Below the pieces are notes generated by a model that saw nothing but the letters and a program-made list of their open reading frames with translations, was not told the DNA's origin and did no database searches. Positions 8,320-18,988 of a DNA stretch of 64,000 nt are shown in pieces. The stretch comes from Paenibacillus amylolyticus (GTDB lineage: Bacteria; Bacillota; Bacilli; Paenibacillales; Paenibacillaceae), in contig NZ_CP121451.1 in NCBI RefSeq assembly GCF_029689945.1, forward strand, positions 3,162,001-3,226,000. The letters are read 5' to 3'. Position 1 is the first letter of the stretch, and the number at the start of each line of letters is the position of its first letter. Made by a program: the position numbers and the translations under genes.

Positions 8320-9230
8320 AAAACTTGAAACAGTACTTTAATTTGGGTAAAGGTAACATTCTCAAAGCGGTCAATGACGTAAGCTTTGATATCTTTGAAG
8401 GTGAAACGCTTGGCGTTGTAGGCGAGTCCGGCTGTGGTAAATCCACAACAGGCCGTACCATTCTGCGTCTTTATGAGCCAACTGGCGGAAGTGTTAACTT
8501 TAACGGAACTGATATCTACAAGTTGTCTCCGCGTAAAATGAAAGAAATGCGTAAAGATATGCAAATGATTTTCCAAGATCCATATGCATCCCTTAACCCG
8601 CGTTTCAACGTAATGGATATCATCGGCGAATCCCTGGATATTCACGGTTTGGCTTCCAGCTCCAAAGAGCGCAAGAAACGAGTGGAAGAGTTGCTTGATC
8701 TCGTAGGTTTGAATCCGAGTCATGCACTTCGTTATCCACATGAATTCTCCGGTGGTCAAAGACAACGGATCGGGATTGCACGTGCACTTGCTGTAGACCC
8801 TAAATTCATCATCTGTGATGAGCCATTGTCTGCACTGGATGTATCCATTCAGGCGCAGGTCGTTAAATTGCTTGAAGAGCTTCAGCAACGTCTCGGCTTG
8901 ACATACCTGTTTATTGCGCATGACTTGTCGATGGTTAAACATATCAGTGACCGTGTCGCTGTAATGTACATGGGTAAAGTGGTTGAGCTCGCAGAAAGTG
9001 AAGAACTGTATGCGAATCCTGTCCACCCTTATACCAAAACATTGCTTTCAGCGATCCCTGTACCTGATCCGGAAGTTGAAGCGAACAAGCGTCGCATTTT
9101 GCTTCCGGAAGAGCACATGAACCCGATTCAGAATGGATCTGGCGGGCCTGCAAATGACCCGTACAACCTGGAAAATGCTCAATTGATTGAGGTTTCCAAA
9201 GGTCACTGGGTTGCAGAGCCTTACGTATAA
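8316..9230 (+). CDS. oppF: Peptide ABC transporter ATPase (OppF half)
   Basis: Second ATPase of the importer, 304 residues from GTG 8316. Walker A GESGCGKS (36-43), signature FSGGQRQR, Walker B FIICDEPL and H-loop IAHDLS are intact, followed by the family's C-terminal [16 protein letters not shown] region. GTG 8316 has no ribosome site upstream, and the codons before it in the same frame (KPLVQV) continue the usual OppF N-terminus. Either the real start is upstream in another form or the gene is fused to the preceding ATPase. Followed by a strong terminator that ends the operon. Confidence 0.88.
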   Translation: MKNLKQYFNLGKGNILKAVNDVSFDIFEGETLGVVGESGCGKSTTGRTILRLYEPTGGSVNFNGTDIYKLSPRKMKEMRKDMQMIFQDPYASLNPRFNVMDIIGESLDIHGLASSSKERKKRVEELLDLVGLNPSHALRYPHEFSGGQRQRIGIARALAVDPKFIICDEPLSALDVSIQAQVVKLLEELQQRLGLTYLFIAHDLSMVKHISDRVAVMYMGKVVELAESEELYANPVHPYTKTLLSAIPVPDPEVEANKRRILLPEEHMNPIQNGSGGPANDPYNLENAQLIEVSKGHWVAEPYV

Positions 9231-9271
9231 TAGAAATATTAAAATGATATGCTATTATTGATGTATTAATT

Positions 9272-9298
9272 ACCGCCGACTCGTTCGGCGGTTTTTTT
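9272..9298 (+). terminator. Terminator of the opp operon
   Basis: Perfect stem ACCGCCGA (9272-9279) with TCGGCGGT (9285-9292), followed by TTTTTT. Confidence 0.88.
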
Positions 9299-9387
9299 CG
9301 TATTTTAATCACTTTCTTTTGACGAAGCGGCCTCGAATTCGGTACAATCAAGAAAGGCTCTTTGAAGCAGAATAGGAGGCAGACCTC

Positions 9388-11019
9388 ATGAACGGTATTA
9401 CCGAGGCACTCCGCAGCGGATCAAGACTTGCAGAAGATTATATCTGTTCAAGAGATGCTGCGCGTGGCCTTTACGAGTATGACATTCGCTGGGAATCAGG
9501 ACTTCAGGCGCGTGCCGAGTGGCTGGACCAATCGGAAAACACACGCATTGATCGTCGTGATCTGGCAGAGTATTTACGTATATATAATAAGCGGGTGAAC
9601 GACCATGGAGAGGTTCATGCGTCCATCACACGTCTTGCAGAACAAGATGCACTTGTGGTTACAGGAGGACAGCAGAGCGGTCTGCTCACCGGACCACTGT
9701 TCGTCATATACAAGGCCGCCAGTGTAGTGGCAGCTGCACGTGAAGCGGAAGAAAGACTGCAACGCCCGGTTGTTCCCGTATTTTGGATTGCCGGCGAAGA
9801 CCATGACTGGGATGAGGTTAATCATACGTATCTGCCTGATCATCAGGGAGACATGAAGAAGGTCAGGTTACAAGGACGATTCGCAGGAAGGGATTCCGTG
9901 AGTAATGTGCATGTCGATACGCAGCAGTGGATGAATGTACTCGAACAGGTAGAACATCTGTTACCTGATACGATACATAAACCAGGATTGATGAAATGCA
10001 TCACAGAAATTCATCAATCCAGTTCGAATCTGAGTGATGCATTCGCCCGTATGATATCTGCCTTATTTGCCAGCAGTGGACTTGTTCTCATGGATGCATC
10101 AGATCCAGAGTTACGCAGATTGGAACAGCCCGTTTTTGAACGGTTGATCCGGAGTAATGAAATGCTGCGTAACGCTTATTTGCAAGGAGCTTCGTTGGTA
10201 CAAAAAGCTGGTTATGATATGCCTGCCGAAGTGGCGGAGGATGGAGCCAATCTGTTCTATATCCATGGAGGCGCACGTTTGCTGTTAACGCTGAAAAATG
10301 GCTTGTATACCGACCGTAAAGGTCTGGTTTCTTTCTCGGAGGAACGTTTACTCCAGGAACTGGGAGAGCATCCGGAGCGCTTCAGTAACAATGTATTGAC
10401 ACGCCCTTTAATGCAAGATTCCGCGCTGCCTGTGGCCGCTGTTATTTTGGGGCAAGGTGAAATTGCATATTGGGGTTTGACTCGTGAAGCATTCCGTCAG
10501 TTCGGCCTGCAAATGCCCATTTTGTTGCCGCGGTTGTCCTTCACCATTATGGAAGATATTCATCACAAACATATGAAACAATACGGACTTTCTTTTCAGG
10601 ATGTTCAATATCATATGGAAGAAAAGAAAGAACAGTGGCTCGCACAACAGGAGACGTTTCAGGTCGATGAACAGTTTGACAAGGTTCAGGAAGCGTTTTT
10701 TGCTCTGTATGGACCATTGCTAGACGAGATCGCGGAGATTCATCCGGGGCTGGAACGGATTGGCGATACCAATTTGAGTAAAATTAACGAACAAATGCAG
10801 TATCTGAAACAGCAAACTCACAAAGCCATCGAAGATAAACATAATGTGAGTCTAAGGCACTGGAATGGCATTCAGAACTCTTTATTTCCAACGGGCAAAC
10901 CGCAGGAACGAGTACATAATGCACTCTTTTACCTGAACCGTTATGGCACCGAATGGATCGATGAACTGATTAAGGCCTCAAGCGAATTCCATGGCGAACA
11001 CAAGGTTATTGCATTATAG
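9388..11019 (+). CDS. bshC: Bacillithiol biosynthesis cysteine-adding enzyme BshC
   Basis: Proposed cysteine ligase of the last step of bacillithiol synthesis (cysteine added to glucosaminyl malate). Length 543 residues matches the family. Landmarks: VVTGGQQSGLLTGPLFVIYK at about 90-109 and PVFWIAGEDHDWDEVNH at about 131-147 form the Rossmann-like nucleotide-binding core, and a long coiled coil (about 400-500) is followed by the typical C-terminal block RVHNALFYLNRYG. ATG 9388 has AGGAGG 9 bases upstream. In B. subtilis the homologue (yllA) also lies just before mraZ. Intact reading frame. Confidence 0.92.
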   Translation: MNGITEALRSGSRLAEDYICSRDAARGLYEYDIRWESGLQARAEWLDQSENTRIDRRDLAEYLRIYNKRVNDHGEVHASITRLAEQDALVVTGGQQSGLLTGPLFVIYKAASVVAAAREAEERLQRPVVPVFWIAGEDHDWDEVNHTYLPDHQGDMKKVRLQGRFAGRDSVSNVHVDTQQWMNVLEQVEHLLPDTIHKPGLMKCITEIHQSSSNLSDAFARMISALFASSGLVLMDASDPELRRLEQPVFERLIRSNEMLRNAYLQGASLVQKAGYDMPAEVAEDGANLFYIHGGARLLLTLKNGLYTDRKGLVSFSEERLLQELGEHPERFSNNVLTRPLMQDSALPVAAVILGQGEIAYWGLTREAFRQFGLQMPILLPRLSFTIMEDIHHKHMKQYGLSFQDVQYHMEEKKEQWLAQQETFQVDEQFDKVQEAFFALYGPLLDEIAEIHPGLERIGDTNLSKINEQMQYLKQQTHKAIEDKHNVSLRHWNGIQNSLFPTGKPQERVHNALFYLNRYGTEWIDELIKASSEFHGEHKVIAL

Positions 11020-11063
11020 AGCCCTTTATAATAGAAGAAACACATAAACGAGGAGGATATGAA

Positions 11064-12329
11064 ATGACTACACCTGCATTGCAAAACAGCATTGTTAAGG
11101 ATATGGGACTTGCTTCAGAGGGTCATCTGAAAATTGATTGGGTAGAAGCACACATGCCGGTATTAAATCGCATTCGTCGCCAGTTTGAACAGGATCTTCC
11201 TTTCAAAGGTTTGAAGGTTGCCATTTGCCTTCATCTGGAAGCAAAAACAGCTTATTTGGCAAAAGTAATCCAAGCAGGTGGGGCGGAAGTGACAATTACG
11301 CACAGTAATCCCCTGTCTACTCAAGATGATGTCTGCGCGGCATTGGTGGAAGACGGTGTTACCGTGTATGCGAAGTACAATCCGGAACCTGCGGAATTCA
11401 AATCACTGCAACTGCGCGCGCTTGAGGTGAAGCCTGATCTCATTATTGACGATGGTGGAGACTTTGCAACCATTATTGCATCCGAGCGTCCTGACCTCGC
11501 TGCAACAATTCGCGGCGGAGCAGAAGAAACGACAACCGGTATTATTCGTTTGAAAGCATTGGCGAAAGAAGGCCAATTGAAGTTTCCAATGGTTGCAGTT
11601 AATGACGCATACTGCAAGTATCTGTTTGACAATCGCTACGGTACAGGACAATCTGCATTCGACGGAATTATTCGTACAACCAACCTGGTTGTTGCTGGTA
11701 AAAACGTAGTAGTGGCAGGTTATGGCTGGTGTGGTAAAGGTGTAGCAATGCGTGCCAAAGGTCTTGGAGCGAATGTAATCGTAACCGAGATCGATCCAAT
11801 CAAAGCAGTAGAAGCACACATGGACGGGTTCCGGGTCATGACGATGGTGGAAGCCGCCAAACTGGGTGATTTCTTTATCGCTGTTACAGGCAATAAGGAT
11901 GTTATCACGGGTGAGCATTACGATGTGATGAAGGACGGAGCGATTCTGAGTAATGCAGGTCACTTTGATGTTGAGGTGAATAAACCTGAACTGGCTAAAC
12001 GTTCGGAATCGATTCGCACAGTTCGCCGTAACATCGAGGAGTATCGTTTCAAAGACGGTCGTAAAATGTACCTTCTTGCAGAAGGTCGTCTTGTAAACCT
12101 GGGTGCAGCAGATGGCCACCCTGCCGAAATCATGGATACGACATTTGCTCTCCAGGCGCTTGGTCTCCGTTATGTGAGTGAGAACTATGCTGAGTTGGGT
12201 AAAAACGTTGTTAATGTCCCTTATGATATTGACCAGCAGGTTGCCAGCTATAAACTTGAAAGTCTGAATATTGGTATTGACTCCTTGTCGGCCGAGCAAG
12301 AAAAATACCTCGATAGCTGGAAATTTTAA
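11064..12329 (+). CDS. ahcY: S-adenosylhomocysteine hydrolase (adenosylhomocysteinase)
   Basis: Cleaves S-adenosylhomocysteine to adenosine and homocysteine after methyltransferase reactions, using bound NAD. 421 residues, the short bacterial and archaeal form. Visible landmarks: HLEAKTAYL near 53, VNDAYCKYLFDNRYGTGQS at about 180-198 with the substrate Lys and Asp, and the NAD-binding GYGWCGKGVAMRAKGLGA at about 220-237. The C-terminal Lys/Tyr tail found in longer forms is short here. GAGGAGG precedes ATG 11064. Most Bacillales recycle SAH through Pfs/MtnN and LuxS or a cystathionine route, so this enzyme is notable in the lineage. Terminated by a strong hairpin before the dcw cluster. Confidence 0.92.
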   Translation: MTTPALQNSIVKDMGLASEGHLKIDWVEAHMPVLNRIRRQFEQDLPFKGLKVAICLHLEAKTAYLAKVIQAGGAEVTITHSNPLSTQDDVCAALVEDGVTVYAKYNPEPAEFKSLQLRALEVKPDLIIDDGGDFATIIASERPDLAATIRGGAEETTTGIIRLKALAKEGQLKFPMVAVNDAYCKYLFDNRYGTGQSAFDGIIRTTNLVVAGKNVVVAGYGWCGKGVAMRAKGLGANVIVTEIDPIKAVEAHMDGFRVMTMVEAAKLGDFFIAVTGNKDVITGEHYDVMKDGAILSNAGHFDVEVNKPELAKRSESIRTVRRNIEEYRFKDGRKMYLLAEGRLVNLGAADGHPAEIMDTTFALQALGLRYVSENYAELGKNVVNVPYDIDQQVASYKLESLNIGIDSLSAEQEKYLDSWKF

Positions 12330-12435
12330 GTGATATCCAATAATTACAAGCTGATGAATTGATTCAAAGGGTATAAAATGGTTTATTGATGATATGGCTC
12401 ATGTGCGGGTAGACATACGATTGCCCGTTTACGGG

Positions 12436-12478
12436 AAGCGTCTTTGATCCTGAGTGACAGGATCGAAGGCGCTTTTTT
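12436..12478 (+). terminator. Terminator after ahcY
   Basis: Stem AAGCGTCTTTGATCCTG (12436-12452) with CAGGATCGAAGGCGCTT, one wobble and one mismatch, then TTTTT. Isolates the dcw cluster from upstream transcription. Confidence 0.85.
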
Positions 12479-12550
12479 ATGCTGAAAAATTAAAAAATCA
12501 AGTATTGCAAGAAGGGTTTTGATTTTTTTGTGCGAATCTATTATGCTTAG

Positions 12551-12590
12551 GTGGTGGAAAGTGGGGCAAAGTGGGAGAAACGGGTGAGGA
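12551..12590 (+). promoter_or_regulatory. MraZ operator: four 10-bp direct repeats before mraZ
   Basis: Four consecutive 10-base units GTGGTGGAAA, GTGGGGCAAA, GTGGGAGAAA and CGGGTGAGGA end 12 bases before the mraZ start. MraZ is known to bind such helical-phase GTGGG-type repeats and repress its own operon. A TATTAT at 12539-12544 is a possible -10 just upstream, which would place the boxes at the start of the transcript. The last unit also supplies the GGTGAGGAG ribosome site. Confidence 0.75.
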
Positions 12591-12602
12591 GTGAGTGGGC
12601 CA

Positions 12603-13039
12603 ATGTTTATGGGGGAGTTCCAACATAGCATTGATGACAAGGGTCGGGTCATCATTCCGGCTAAATTCCGCGAATCTCTGGGACCGTCTTTCGTTGTCAC
12701 ACGGGGTTTGGACCAGTGTCTTTTCGTGTACCCCATGGAGGAGTGGGGGGTCATGGAACAGAAGCTCAAAGCACTGCCACTGATGAAATCTGATGCACGT
12801 GCGTTTACCCGGTTTTTTTCTCGGGTGCAACCGAATGTGAACTGGACAAACAGGGCAGGGTAAATCTGCCGGGCAATTTAAGAGAATATGCCAAACTGGA
12901 CAAGGATTGTGTTGTTCTTGGCGTGTCGAACCGGGTGGAGATTTGGAGCAAAGGCATATGGGAGAGTTATTTCAATCAATCCGAAGAAGCATTCAACGAC
13001 ATTGCCGAAAAGCTGGTCGATTTTAATTTTGATTTATAA
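12603..13039 (+). CDS. mraZ: Transcriptional regulator MraZ (one frameshift)
   Basis: SpoVT/AbrB-like regulator that binds the repeats just upstream and controls the dcw operon. ATG 12603 gives the canonical [24 protein letters not shown]; the second half ([17 protein letters not shown]...DFNFDL) is in another frame. Adding one T to the seven-T run at about 12813-12819 gives [21 protein letters not shown] and a 145-residue protein, equal to the family. Both DXXXR motifs (DDKGR and DKQGR) needed for DNA binding are then present. As read, translation would stop at 12863. First gene of the cluster, 18 bases from rsmH. Confidence 0.9.
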
Positions 13040-13057
13040 AGTCAGGAGGGGTGCAGG

Positions 13058-14007
<950 letters not shown>

Positions 14008-14034
14008 ATCAAGAGTGGAGGAGAGAATCGGAGT

Positions 14035-14462
14035 ATGGCATATACACGTGGTAATCTCGCTGTAAAAGAAAAGCGTCCCAGGAACGTGTGACCCAGCAAC
14101 GATACAAAGAAACCACCAAAGTGGTGACCCGTCGTACGGGCCTTCCGGCACGCGAGAAGATTCTGTATCTGATAACCCTGGTGGTAGTGATGCTGGTTGG
14201 AGGAGCCTTGATGTCTCGTTATGCTCATATCTATGATCTAAACAAACAGGCACAGACGACCATTTCGGATATCAAGGGGTATGAGAAGACGATTGCAGAC
14301 CTGCAGGTGGAAAAAGAAACATTGAATAACCAGGTCATCGAAAACGCTAAGCAACTTGGTTACGTTGAGGCTTCCGGTAAGGATGTCATTTTTGTACCTC
14401 GCTCAACAAGTGCAAAATCAACAGATGCTGAATCGTCCTCGAATACATCAAGCAGTAAGTAA
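14035..14462 (+). CDS. ftsL: Cell division protein FtsL (one frameshift)
   Basis: Bitopic membrane protein of the septal FtsL-DivIC-DivIB complex. Start ATG 14035 after GTGGAGGAGAG gives MAYTRGNLAVKEK; the rest lies in another frame. One A added to GAAAAG at about 14071 joins it to ASQERVTQQRYKETTKVV. The repaired protein has about 142 residues: a basic cytoplasmic tail, one membrane segment (ILYLITLVVVMLVGGALM), and an extracytoplasmic leucine-zipper-like coiled coil (IADLQVEKETLNNQVIENAKQLG), ending in a Ser/Thr-rich tail. Sequence is poorly conserved in this family, so position between rsmH and ftsI is part of the evidence. Confidence 0.85.
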
Positions 14463-14474
14463 AGAGGTGTTCCG

Positions 14475-16804
14475 ATGATAAAAAGAATAAAGATGCGCAC
14501 GTTGCTTATAGGGGGATGTATTACCCTCTTTTTCTTGTACTCGTAACCCGAATCTTTTTCATTCAAGTTGTGAACGGCGGTGTATGGCAGGAACGGGCGG
14601 CCGGTTTGGTAGAGCGGGAGCAGACAATTAAGGCTGCACGTGGAACGATTACGGACCGCAATGGTAACGTTCTGGCTACCGACGCGCCTGCATACACGGT
14701 TTCCGTTAATCCCTTATTAATTAATGAGCTTGGAATTCAGGATGTAGTTACGGAAAAGCTTTCAGCCCTTCTTGGGAAAAATGAGAGTGAGATGCGTGCG
14801 CTAGTCACAGCCAAAAATGCAAAGGGCAAGTTTTTTCAGCAGCGTGAAGTACGCAGTGAAGGATATAAGATAAGTCCTGAGCTTGCGGAAAAAGTCAACG
14901 AACTGCGTGAGGAACTGCAAGAAGAATACAAGGCTCGTAATGCAATTGTCATGGCGCAAGAGTCGAAGCGTTTTTACCCTGAAGAAACACTTGCTTCTCA
15001 CCTCTTGGGATATATGAGCCGTGACGGGAAAGCTGTCAATGGACTTGAAGTCTCATATGATGAAGCTTTGACAGGTACAGATGGCTATCTGAATTATCAA
15101 AAGGATGCCAAGGGCATTAAACTTCCGGATTCACAGGATAACTATCTGCCACCTCAGAATGGGAAAAACCTTACGCTGACCATCGATGATACGATCCAAT
15201 TTTACATCGAGGATGCAATGAAAGAAGCTGTTGCCAAGTATAACCCGCTGAGCATGACAGTTATTGCTGCGGATCCAAATACGATGGAGATTCTAGGGAT
15301 GGCGAACTGGCCTACCTTTAACCCCAATTCGTATGGGAGTACACCTGATCAAAAGAATTTTATCAATCATGCTACCCAATCCATCTATGAGCCAGGCAGT
15401 ACATTCAAAATAGTTACGCTAGCAGGGGCTGTCGAAGAGAAACTCTTTGATCCAAATGCTAGTTTTGAATCGAAGCGCATATATATCGGTGGTTTCCCGA
15501 TTAGTGATAATGGACATGCCTATGGTTGGATTTCTTATCTTGAAGGTGTCAAACGGTCAAGTAACATTGCCTTTGTTAACTTGGGTTACAACATGCTTGG
15601 TGGTGAACGTCTGCGCCATTACATAGACGAATTCGGTTTTGGTAAAAAGACGGGTATCGATCTGCCGAATGAGGCGGCATCACCGATCAAACCACTTGTT
15701 TACAAATCCGAAATCGCTACCGCTGCCTATGGTCATGGTCTTGTACAGGTAACACCAATTCAACAGGTTGCGGCAATCTCGGCAATTGCCAACGGAGGCA
15801 AATTGCTCGAGCCACATCTGGTGAAGGAGATCAAGAACCCGAATGACGGGACGACTGAAGTAATCAAACCCAAAGTTGTTCGTCAGGTAATTTCCAAGGA
15901 ATCGTCCAAACTCGTGAGCGGTTATCTGGAACAAGTGGTTGCAGATCAAACGATTGGTACAGGTCGTAACGCCTATATTGAAGGTTACCGTGTAGCCGGT
16001 AAGACGGGACGGCAAGAAAAGTCGTTAACGGAGAATACAGCAAGTCAAAAGACGTTGTATCGTTTATTGGCTTCGCACCGGTTAATAATCCGAAGATTGC
16101 TATACTTGTTGTCATTGACCAACCGGATGGAACCAACATTGGGGAGGAACCGCGGCTGCCCGGTATTCAAAAAGATTGTCAGCCAGACTCTTCAATACAT
16201 GGGAATACCCAAAGATACAGCCAAAACTTCTGACAAAAAGTCAAAAGAAGTCTCTGTCGTGCAAGCCAAGGCGCCCGACCTGAGTGGCAAGACAGCCAAA
16301 CAGGCCAGAAGCCAGCTTCTGAGTGCAGGTATTGCTTACGTGACTCTTGGTCAAGGTGATAATGTAATTCGGCAGTATCCGGTTGCTGGCGCATCTATGA
16401 ATCCAGGCCAACGAATCTATCTGCTAACGGAAGAAAGCAGCAAGATGAAGATTCCCGATCTAACAGGCGAATCTCTCCGTGATGCCCTTGAAGTACTATC
16501 TCTCATGAAAGTGGGGGTTACGGTCAAAGGCGAGGGCTATGTCGTGAAGCAAACCGAGCAGGTTGCAGGTGAGCAGAGAACTGTGCAGTTGAATCTGCAG
16601 ACTGCCAAAGCTGCAGTGACAGGTATAGCCGATGAGGCTCCAATCTCTTCTGATCCGTCCTCAGAAGCCGAAGGTAGGGAACAGGAGGCTTCGGGCGGAG
16701 AAGGTAAAACGAAAGAAACAGATGAAACAGATAACAACAAGGCTTCTGCCAATGAATCCGAATCGTCTGATGATCCGGCAACAAATGGGACTTCGCTACC
16801 ATAG
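14475..16804 (+). CDS. ftsI: Septal penicillin-binding protein 2B / FtsI with two PASTA domains (four single-base losses)
   Basis: Transpeptidase that cross-links septal peptidoglycan, about 777 residues when repaired. ATG 14475 gives MIKRIKMRTLLIGGCITLFF; one G lost at about 14539 separates this from the main frame, which starts at the end of the membrane anchor. The dimerisation domain includes ARGTITDRNGNVLA. The active site motifs are STFK (in EPGSTFKIVTL), SSN (KRSSNIAF) and KTG. Just after KTG one A is missing at about 16012, and one G and one C are missing near 16142 and 16170. The three losses cancel, so the frame stays open but about 50 residues are read wrongly. Two PASTA repeats follow (KAPDLSGKTAKQARSQLLSAG and MKIPDLTGESLRDALEVL), then an acidic tail. 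Confidence 0.92.
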
Positions 16805-16897
16805 GGAGCTCTGACAGCTTGTTCTAACCCCCGGTTGTCCTGAATATTCATGAATGGAACGAATGTCATGATTTTGGGACGAGTGGGGGATCTTTTC

Positions 16898-18848
16898 GTG
16901 AAGGGATCAAGCGTAAATCTGCGGCGCAGGTTGCTATGGAGTTTAATGATTTTAGTTTTGTTATTTTCGGCCCTGATGATCAGGCTTGCTTATGTACAAC
17001 TCGGGAAAGGTCCTGAATTGTCAGCAAAAGCAGAAGAATCCTGGCGGCGTAATATTCCTTACTCAGCCAAGCGAGGGGAGATTCTGGATCGAAATGGAAC
17101 CTCTCGGCCTATAATGTGACGACACCGACCATTATGGCCATTCCGGCTCAGGTCAAAGAAGCTGAAACGACAGCTAAAGCACTGGCCCCATTGCTTGGGA
17201 TGACGGAAGAAAAAGTGCTGGCAACCATCAAGAAACGTGAACTGATTGTACGACTACAACCCGGCGGCCGCAAAATTACGATGGAGAAAGCTCAGCGCAT
17301 CCGTGATTTGAAGCTTCCGGGTATCGTTGTTGCTGAGGACAATAAACGTTTTTATCCTTATGATGATTTGGCTGCCCATATTCTTGGTTTTACGGGTATT
17401 GATAATCAGGGCTTAACGGGTGTCGAGAAGAAATACGATGATAAGCTGAATGGTCTGAATGGCAGTGTGTCCTACTTGTCCGATGCGGCCGGAAGGCTCA
17501 TGCCGGGCTCATCCGAGAAGTATGTGGAACCGAAGGACGGCCTTAACCTCAAGCTGACCATTGATAAATCCATTCAGTCCATCATGGAGAGAGAACTGGA
17601 TCAGGCCATGGTGAAATTCCAGGCGAATTCGGCATTGGCCATAGCGATGAATCCCAAAACGGGTGAAATTTTGGGGATGTCCAGCAGGCCGGGATACGAA
17701 CCTGCCGATTATCAGCAGTATCCCGCGGAGATATACAATCGCAATTTGCCGATCTGGATGACCTACGAGCCGGGCTCCACATTTAAGATCATTACGTTGG
17801 CAGCCGCGCTTGAAGAGAAAAAAGTCAATCTGCAACAGGATCAATTTTTTGATCCCGGATATGTTGAGGTGGGTGGAGCCCGCCTGCGTTGCTGGAAAAG
17901 GGCGGCCACGGAAGTCAGACGTTCTTGCAAGTTGTGGAGAACTCATGTAACCCGGGATTTGTGGCGCTGGGGCAGAGGCTGGGAAAAGAATCACTCTTCT
18001 CCTATATTAAAGACTTTGGCTTCGGCACCAAAACAGGCATTGACCTCAGCGGAGAAGCCAGTGGAATTCTGTTCAAACTGTCGAGAGTGGGTCCCGTTGA
18101 GCTTGCAACAACGGCTTTTGGTCAAGGTGTATCGGTAACACCCATTCAGCAAGTAGCAGCTGTGTCAGCGGCCATCAATGGGGGTAAACTCTATAAGCCT
18201 TATGTTACGAAAGCGTGGGTCCATCCGGTCACGGGAGAAGTCATGGAAGAAGCCAAGCCGGAGCTCGTGCGACAGGTGATCTCGGAGAATACATCCAAGC
18301 AGGTACGGGAAGCACTTGAGAGTGTTGTCGCAAAAGGTACCGGGCGTCCGGCATTCATTGATGGATACCGGGTTGGCGGCAAAACAGGTACAGCCCAGAA
18401 GGTTATTAACGGACGTTATTCCTCGACCGAGCATATCGTATCCTTTATCGGATTTGCACCGGCAGATGACCCTCAGATTGTGGTCTATACTGCAGTGGAT
18501 AATCCCAAAGGAATTCAGTTCGGAGGTGTGGTTGCCGCCCCGATTGTGCAGAACATCCTTGAAGATGCATTGCATTATATGAATGTCCCTGTTCGGAAGG
18601 ATCAGGTCGCCAAAGAATACAAGTACGGTGAAACCAAAATCGTGACAGTTCCAGACCTGACAGGAGCTACTGTCGAAGATCTGTATGAAGACCTGAACAT
18701 GAATTTCATGCTGGCAAAGTCCGGCAGTGGTAAATATGTAATCAATCAGGCACCCAAGCCTGGGGCAAGGGTAGATCAGGGATCTACCATCCGCATTTAT
18801 ATGGGAGATGTACTGAACGATGCACATGATCATACGAAGGATGAATAA
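16898..18848 (+). CDS. spoVD: Stage V sporulation protein D, penicillin-binding transpeptidase (two frameshifts)
   Basis: Class B penicillin-binding protein for spore cortex synthesis, working with the SEDS protein SpoVE. Start GTG 16898 follows GTGGGGGAT and gives a short tail, then one membrane anchor (LLWSLMILVLLFSALMIRLAY). ATG 16868 in the same frame is an alternative. One A lost at about 17099 and one at about 17895 split the gene into three frames; repaired length is 650 residues, as in B. subtilis. Motifs: RGEILDRNG, active-site STFK (YEPGSTFKIITL), SCN (VVENSCNPGF) and KTGTAQK. One C-terminal PASTA domain (VPDLTGATVEDLYEDLNMNF). The two PASTA domains of the preceding ftsI and this single one distinguish the paralogues. 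Confidence 0.92.
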
Positions 18849-18988
18849 CTGGTGCGCCCAAGCCGTTTCGGCTTCAACCGCAACAAAATTCATCCAAGTG
18901 CGTTTCATTATTTGGTTGTATGGACGATATTAATAAATACAGACATATGCTAAAACAGAAGTATAATTGGAAAAGTGAGGTTATTCAT

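Noticed and set aside
11403..12299. Minus-strand frame opposite ahcY (298 codons)
   Set aside because: Antisense shadow; no ribosome site and implausible composition.
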